From positions 15,926,909 through 15,990,908 of the forward strand of contig JAFMSR010000017.1 in assembly GCA_022818135.1 (NCBI GenBank): a stretch of DNA of 64,000 bases, given 5' to 3'. Position 1 is the stretch's first letter. Each line of letters opens with the position of its first letter. The notes beneath the pieces are model-generated. The model saw only the letters and a list, made by a program, of their open reading frames with translations, was not told the DNA's origin and did no database searches. Below, piece after piece: positions 59,601-64,000 of the stretch. Both the position numbers and the translations under genes were made by a program. This DNA comes from Saxidomus purpurata (lineage: Eukaryota > Mollusca > Bivalvia > Venerida > Veneridae).

Positions 59601-62405
59601 TAATTACAGAGTTATTGCCCTTTGTTACTTTTCCTTGTCCAAAGCATTACTTGAAAACTACTGGTTGGAATTCAATATAACCTCATACAATGGTCAAGTA
59701 CATTGAGAGGAAGTGCAGTGCACAAGAACCATAACTCCATCTTGACTCATTACAGAGTTATTGCCCTTTGTTACTTTTCCTTGTCCGGAGCATAATTCGA
59801 AAAGTACTAGTTGGAATTCAAAACAACTTCATACAATGGTCAAGCACAATGAGAGGAAGTGCAGTGCATAGGAACCATAACTCAATCTTGACTCATTACA
59901 GAGTTATTGCCCTTTGTTACTTTTCCTTGTCTGGAGCATTATTCAAAAACTTCCGGTTGGAATTCAATACAACTTCATAAAATAGTCAAGCACAATGACA
60001 GGAAGTGCAGTGCAAAAGAACAATAACTCTATCTTGACTCATTTCAGAGTTATTGCCCTTTGTTACTTTTACTTGTCCGGAGCATTATTTGAAAACTACT
60101 GGTTGGAATTCAATACAACTTCATACAATGGTCAAGCACAATGAGAGGAAGTGCAGTGTACAAGAACCATAACTCTATCTTGACAAATTACAGAGTTATT
60201 GCCAAGAACAATATCTCTTTTTAGTTTGTTTGCAAGGTATTCTGTTACTACGAACTTTCTCAGTTTATAAAGCAGTCTTTTGGGGGTATTAATCACATTT
60301 AGTGATAGCTCTAGTTTAGATAAAAGTACTAAGATTTAAGTAAATAAATGCATACACAACAGAAAAAAACATTATTTTCGTAGTTAAACTGTTGTGAATA
60401 TGTAAAGTTTGATTTAATACAAACATGGTTTCTGGGCTTGCTTTGTTGTGGTCGTTGTTGGTGCTGTTGTTGTTGTTGTTGTTGGCGTTGTTGGTGCTGC
60501 TGTTGTTGTTATTGGCGTTGTTATAGGCGTAGTTGTGATCGTAGGAAGAGTTGAACAGTCTGTTTGTGTTGGCTGGGACGTGGAGGTCGACATAGACTGT
60601 GTTGTTACTGGTGTTGTTGTTGTCACTGTCATGATTGTTGTAATAATATAAAATATAAAGGAGGCAATTTTAAAAGAAACGTTTTTCTTGACAATAATAT
60701 TTCCTTGCATTAGTTAGTTTAAATCCATCGTGCAGTATGTTACTTGTTGGTAAAAATGTAATGATTAACTAGTAGCTATATAGTTACTTCTCTGTTCAAA
60801 TGTAATGACTTACAAGTACCTATATACATGTAGTTAATTTTATGCTCAAACTTACTGATTTATTAGTACATGCAGACAGATTGTTACTTTTTTATCAATC
60901 ATAATGATTTACTAGTAGCTACTCATCTGATAAAACATAATGATTAACTAGTAGCAATGTAATTACTTTTCTATTCAAATTTAATGATTTACATGTACTA
61001 GTATCTATATAGTTAAGTTCTTGTTCAAAATTAATGATAATGTTCAGCTTTATAGTTACCGGATGTATATTTCGTCTAGTGGACTGTATTGTACTTACCC
61101 TTGTCATCATCTGGGACTGTTCCTCGGCAAATTTGAATCTGAACGTAGCTGCTGATTTCAGCATATCCGACCTGAGTGAAAAATGTTATGGAATTAGAAA
61201 CTTAAGTACTCATCTTGCATTGAGTAAGTTTCAAAACTGCAATCTTTTAAAATGTTTCTCATTCTCTTAGTAAAACGCACCACAAAGGATGCATATATTA
61301 TATTATGTGGGCGATAATGTTCAAGTACATGTTTGTGGAAATCTTTCAGCCACATCCAAATGATATCCACTACTTTGTATTTACAATTCTTGCAGCACAG
61401 AAAGCAAGCAAAGCCTCAAGAATATTAAAAACTATACATGTATACAAATGTAACTAGTATTCAATTAGTCGTGAGGTAGATTCGAGTACCATTTTCCTAA
61501 CAACAAGGGTCGCTTTGTGATTTAAAAAAGCCCTGACAGTAGTCATGCATGTTGATTTTATATTCTGTTATATTGAACCCTGTAATGGACTTTTCTTGCA
61601 TATCGGATCGGCATTTCCGGTGATTTTGCCTATGCCGGAATAACCGGTCTGGCACCCCACCTATGCCGGACGACTCTCGTGAATTACTTACGACGTAACG
61701 TTATAAGCAATGTGACGTCACTTTCCTAAACTCGACGTCGGAATATCGTTTGTCTTTTATGATAATTCATCATTTTGTTAAGTTTGCATTTAGAAATCTA
61801 CTTTAAAGTGCAAGACGGTGTACAAGAAAAAGTTTCCATCCTGAAACACTTGGCTCGTCACCTCGGGTAACTGTTTTGCGTCAGAGCCTCGTTCCCGCTA
61901 AAACAGTTACCCTCGGTGACGGATATTTCGATCTGAACCTCGTGCTCATGACAGGAACTATTATTCTATCTTTCAACTTAGATGCTACCAATATTTGTTC
62001 AAAGCTATGCTAAATTAAATTTATTTACCCAATAACGGACAGTGCACATTATGACAAGATTGCAAGGAAGAATCATTTGCCACCAATGTTAAAACCAGTT
62101 ACATTTAATACAAATAACTAGTGTCTACCAACCGCTTACCTTTTTTTCATGAACACCATAAAATAAAATGTCCATACCTGATGTTCATAATGTACTGACT
62201 GGAATCTTGAATCTTTCGCTACATTACCATACACTGGTTTACAATCAAACTTGTACAGGTATCCCATCACTTGACTGTCAGAACTCGGTTTGGCATAAAC
62301 GGTCAACTCTACATTGTAGATGTTACATAAACACTGATAATCCGCGAAAACAAATGCAACTTGATCAATGCTTAAAGCTGCGACAAATATCAGAAATCTA
62401 GACAT
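53558..62405 (-). CDS. secreted C-type lectin with mucin-like stalk, 7 exons
   Basis: Minus-strand exons: 62405-62178, 61171-61099, 60625-60425, 58242-58160, 57075-56979, 55539 or 55525 to 55347, 53673-53558. Phases match at five of six junctions. The product is about 325 residues: signal peptide, N-terminal Cys-containing module, Thr-rich stalk, then one carbohydrate-recognition domain. The domain has CPAGW, SCYLF, CVNRKSHLAIIETADE, WVSGRDN, the calcium/sugar motif DEPN (EPN usually indicates mannose-type binding), EDC, WADYSC and VCE. The six cysteines of the long-form domain are present. Likely secreted glycan-binding, immune-type protein (family inference). The junction between exons 5 and 6 does not keep phase with the acceptors I see, so a small exon or a lesion is possible. 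Large introns hold tandem modules and MITEs. Confidence 0.8.
55347..55539 (-). CDS. C-type lectin exon 6 (EPN sugar-binding loop)
   Basis: Encodes ALTLVKYIKDDDDVSDTSAW, VSGRDNNREGTWEW and THWGHDEPNAG; donor GCAG|GTTTGA, phase 1. Acceptor choices (TTTAG at 55540 or GTCAG at 55526) give phase 0 or 2, neither matching exon 5. Confidence 0.8.
55629..55792. mobile_element. 164-bp MITE in the lectin intron
   Basis: TGTAGCACCCGCAAAATGTG...GGTCACAAA at the left mirrors TTTGTGACTATTTTCACAT...GGCTCCTACA at the right. Confidence 0.75.
56130..56815 (+). repeat. tandem module array, about 150-bp period, in the lectin intron
   Basis: Diverged units with AAAAACTAGGTC, GTGAATATTCT-like, CCACATTTTT, ACCATGAA and GGTCAGAAT blocks, ending in ATTATGGCCCTCTTGTT, a tail related to 12955-13006. 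Confidence 0.7.
56979..57075 (-). CDS. C-type lectin exon 5
   Basis: 97 bases between CTTTCAG and GTAAGTGTG. Encodes GDCVNRKSHLAIIETADEHN and FLKQELGHRINT, the first helix and strand region of the domain. Ends in phase 1. Confidence 0.82.
58018..58144. repeat. perfect 39-bp inverted repeat beside a lectin splice donor
   Basis: 58018-58056 is the exact reverse complement of 58106-58144 (arm begins TCTTTGATATACCC). Inner AATAAGCCG and CGGCTTATT also pair, so the whole 127 bp folds as one long hairpin. No mismatch in the outer arms. Confidence 0.93.
58160..58242 (-). CDS. C-type lectin exon 4 (start of the recognition domain)
   Basis: 83 bases between CATGTAG and GTAAGTCTG. Encodes CPAGWVMYSMSCYLF and HWNEAN, the canonical opening of a C-type lectin domain. 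Phase joins exon 3 exactly. A perfect 39-bp inverted repeat ends only 15 bases past the donor. Confidence 0.85.
58310..58915 (+). repeat. tandem module array, about 144-bp period, 4 units
   Basis: Units begin AGTGACCTTGACC...CTAGTGACCCCAAAT and contain TTTCATTGCAATTGGTCACT and TTGAGCGGAAAC. Ends in CCCGCCCGCCCATCCGCCC tetramers (58879-58903). In the lectin intron 3. Confidence 0.85.
59090..60290 (+). repeat. tandem module array, about 146-bp period, 7 units
   Basis: A GGTC-type tetramer run (59117-59184) precedes seven units with TTTTCCTTGTCCGGAGCATA, TTGGAATTCAATACAACTTC and CAGAGTTATTGCCCTTTGTT. The first three are nearly identical and later ones diverge. In the lectin intron 3. Confidence 0.9.
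60425..60625 (-). CDS. C-type lectin exon 3 (Thr-rich stalk)
   Basis: 201 bases, phase 1 in and phase 1 out. Encodes runs of TTT, TTTP and TTTA, a mucin-like O-glycosylation-prone linker with one Cys, ending KQAQKP. The acceptor (ATGACAG) has a weak pyrimidine tract and the donor is CAT|GTTTGT, so the borders are less certain than the frame. Confidence 0.65.
61099..61171 (-). CDS. C-type lectin exon 2
   Basis: 73 bases between TTCACTCAG and GGTAAGTAC. Begins VGYAEISSYVQIQICRG, continuing the N-terminal module; ends in phase 1. Confidence 0.75.
61595..61975 (+). repeat. 360-bp interspersed palindromic element, copy 2
   Basis: Homologous to 29915-30275, including CTTGCATATCGGAT, AAGTTTGCATTTAGAAATCT and the terminal AAAACAGTTACCCTCGGTGA palindrome arm. 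Lies in lectin intron 1. Confidence 0.8.
62178..62405 (-). CDS. C-type lectin exon 1 (signal peptide and N-terminal module)
   Basis: ATG at 62405; an in-frame ATG four codons upstream (62417) is an alternative. About 21 hydrophobic residues ending FVFA form a signal peptide, then DYQCLCNIYNVELTVY and MGYLYKFDCKP. Ends HYEHQ|GTATGG in phase 0. Confidence 0.75.
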
Positions 62406-62538
62406 TGTTATGCACATTGTAAGAACGTTGTCGGGAAAAACATCAGACTAAACAATATCTTTCAATGATCCTATTTCGAATTGTAAGCCTTATCTATGAT
62501 ATCGGACATCGGCTAATTTAAGTGAAACAAAGTACACC

Positions 62539-62546
62539 TTTATATA
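62539..62546 (-). promoter_or_regulatory. TATA box of the C-type lectin gene
   Basis: TCTATATAAAGG on the minus strand, 122 to 134 bases before the two candidate ATGs, giving a plausible leader of roughly 100 bases. Confidence 0.5.
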
Positions 62547-62549
62547 GAC

Positions 62550-63095
62550 CGTGCTTTTAAAATGTGTCGAAACTATGCGCTTGGACCATTGTGTGTTGCT
62601 TTTGTTCCATCACGATCTGTCTTTGCTTTGCAGACGCACCCTCTAGGGGGCGTTTCCTGTTGTGCATTTGACAAACTTTTCTGAACACATTTGCGCTCAT
62701 TAACTCGTTCATTTTGGACATAGGTCATACATTTTCTGCACACAATCACACGCAGAATTTTTAAGGTCATACGTAAAGTCTTGTCCTTTAAACATAATGT
62801 GTAGCACGCTGTAAAAGTTTATCAAACGAGTAAATATCAAACTTCAATGAACAACTACAACATTCAAAATACGACACAGTTATCATTCTACAAATGCACT
62901 TGTTTTCTCAAGCACCAGATCACATACAATTCATATCAACAAAATCAAATACAAGCTGTTTTTAACAAATCATATACAAGTAATATCAAGCTAATCATTC
63001 ACAAATTATATTTGCTACCTTAACCGACGACATTTCCACTCTAATTGCCCCTGAACTACAAAACAGCAAAACTGTATAAAAAGGAGTGCATAAAA
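62550..63095. other. no gene seen; upstream of the lectin promoter
   Basis: No supported coding or repeat feature. Confidence 0.5.
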
Positions 63096-63164
63096 ATAAT
63101 TTTGCTGCGAAGATATTTACAAACATATGCGCGCTTTTATAAATATCTTCGCTGCAAAATTATT
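63096..63164. repeat. hairpin element with 28-bp arms
   Basis: AATAATTTTGCTGCGAAGAT...(63095-63123) mirrors ...ATCTTCGCTGCAAAATTATT (63137-63165) with two mismatches; loop contains CATATGCGCGC. Confidence 0.8.
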
Positions 63165-63169
63165 ATTAT

Positions 63170-63597
63170 TAGAATTCATATTAACAAAACCATATACAAG
63201 CTGTGTTTACCAAATCATACAAGTTTATTTTAACAAAAGTTAATTGCGAAGAAGGACAATAATCAAGAAAAGGAAATACAAAATATTAAGTAAAGATATC
63301 ATATACATACGTCATTACGCAATCCCAGAACATATGCTCTTTACAGTAATGGTATTGCCAAAAGTAACCATGGTTACCGACAAGACATAAACAATATTCT
63401 TTTTAATCCCTACTTCCGCTATCAGACTGACCTAGAAGAATAAAGTAATATTATAGATATTCTGATGTTTGCCATAACATATACTACGCACACTACGAAA
63501 GAAGTATATGATAATAACTATCACTGAAGGAAATAAATACCCCTCAACACCGCACCGACATATTATATAAAATTTATGCAACATTTTATGCTTTAAT
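63170..63597. other. no gene seen
   Basis: No supported feature. Confidence 0.5.
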
Positions 63598-64000
63598 TAT
63601 TGGATCATGCACGACTTGCCAAGGTACTTATCACGTCTGTGAAGTACCATTAAATTCTGATCAAGGCTTTTGGAGATAAAGAGGGCACTTGATTTTATTA
63701 TGTCGAGCCCCTGCGACCTTGATCTAGTGTCCTGAAATATAAACCGTGCAGATATAGTCTTGGTACTTATCACTCCTGAGAAATACCAATAAATTCTGAC
63801 CAGGAGTCGTCTACAAGATTTTACTATGTCGAGCCCCTGTGACCTTGATCTAGTGTCCCGAAATATAAACTGTGCCGATATAGGATTGGTGCTTATCACT
63901 CCTGTGAAATACCAATAATTCTGACCAGGAGTCGTCCACAAGATTTTACTATGTCGAACCCCTGTGACATTTGACTGACGAGGGATTTTGGAGATCAACC
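63598..64000 (-). repeat. tandem module array, about 130-bp period, 3 units, cut by the window end
   Basis: Units share TACTTATCAC(T/G)(C/T)CTG...GAAATACCAATAAATTCTGA and TATGTCGAGCCCCTG...GACCTTGATCTAGTGTCC. The minus-strand ORF of 133 residues is a repeat artefact with an internally repeated sequence. Confidence 0.85.

Noticed and set aside
60448..60651. Plus-strand poly-Val/Gly ORF
   Set aside because: Antisense of the Thr-rich stalk exon of the lectin.
63597..63998. 133-residue ORF with internal repeats
   Set aside because: Read-through of a 130-bp tandem module array, with no domain.

Overview
The window is AT-rich, repeat-dense, intron-containing animal DNA, most likely from a marine bivalve mollusc (inference). 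The grounds are spliced genes with GT/AG introns, non-LTR (LINE) relics, a tyrosine-recombinase retrotransposon, tRNA-derived SINE heads, many short inverted-repeat elements, and several families of roughly 130-165 bp tandem modules of the kind common in bivalve genomes. A 500-base run of N at 49755-50254 is an assembly gap. No prokaryotic features are present.

Host genes. (1) 6373-9098 (+) is a three-exon gene for a protein of about 690 residues. It has an unrecognised N-terminal half and a C-terminal trypsin-like (PA-clan) peptidase domain with an apparent His-Asp-Ser triad. (2) 46777-48983 (+) is a broken paralogue of that gene inside a duplicated block. Exon 1 has two frameshifts, and the peptidase exon is cut off after about 37 bases by a deletion equivalent to about 4.2 kb of the first copy. 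(3) 62405-53558 (-) is a seven-exon secreted C-type lectin, most of whose exons are too short to stand out as ORFs. It has a TATA box, a signal peptide, a Cys-containing N-terminal module, a Thr-rich mucin-like stalk and a carbohydrate-recognition domain with an EPN motif. (4) 39331-39892 (+) is a possible two-exon gene for a small basic protein. (5) 44234-44413 (+) is a possible promoter and first exon with two CRE palindromes and a TATA box.

Mobile DNA. 1440-2706, 4010-5205 and 13780-16385 are three LINE relics, all on the minus strand. 25094-17903 (-) is a decayed Ngaro/DIRS-type retrotransposon: two gag exons, reverse transcriptase, RNase H, an SGNH hydrolase and a tyrosine recombinase, apparently with spliceosomal introns. 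41776-43094 and 32117-33165 are non-autonomous terminal-inverted-repeat elements. At least ten short palindromic elements and four or five SINE heads are scattered through the rest.

Tandem DNA. 25890-27745 is a satellite of about 41-bp monomers, each carrying a GTCGC...GCGAC palindrome, with higher-order periodicity. 45420-45960 is an array of TTTAAACC/GGTTTAA palindromes. Six tandem-module arrays lie at 320-905, 38020-38640, 56130-56815, 58310-58915, 59090-60290 and 63598-64000; three of them sit in lectin introns.

Layout. 0-6 kb LINE relics; 6-13 kb peptidase gene and first copy of the duplication; 13.8-16.4 kb LINE; 17-25 kb Ngaro-type element; 26-27.7 kb satellite; 29-46 kb mostly non-coding with small transposons and two weak gene candidates; 46.6-49.75 kb second, truncated copy of the duplication; gap; 53.5-62.5 kb lectin gene; 63.6-64 kb tandem modules.
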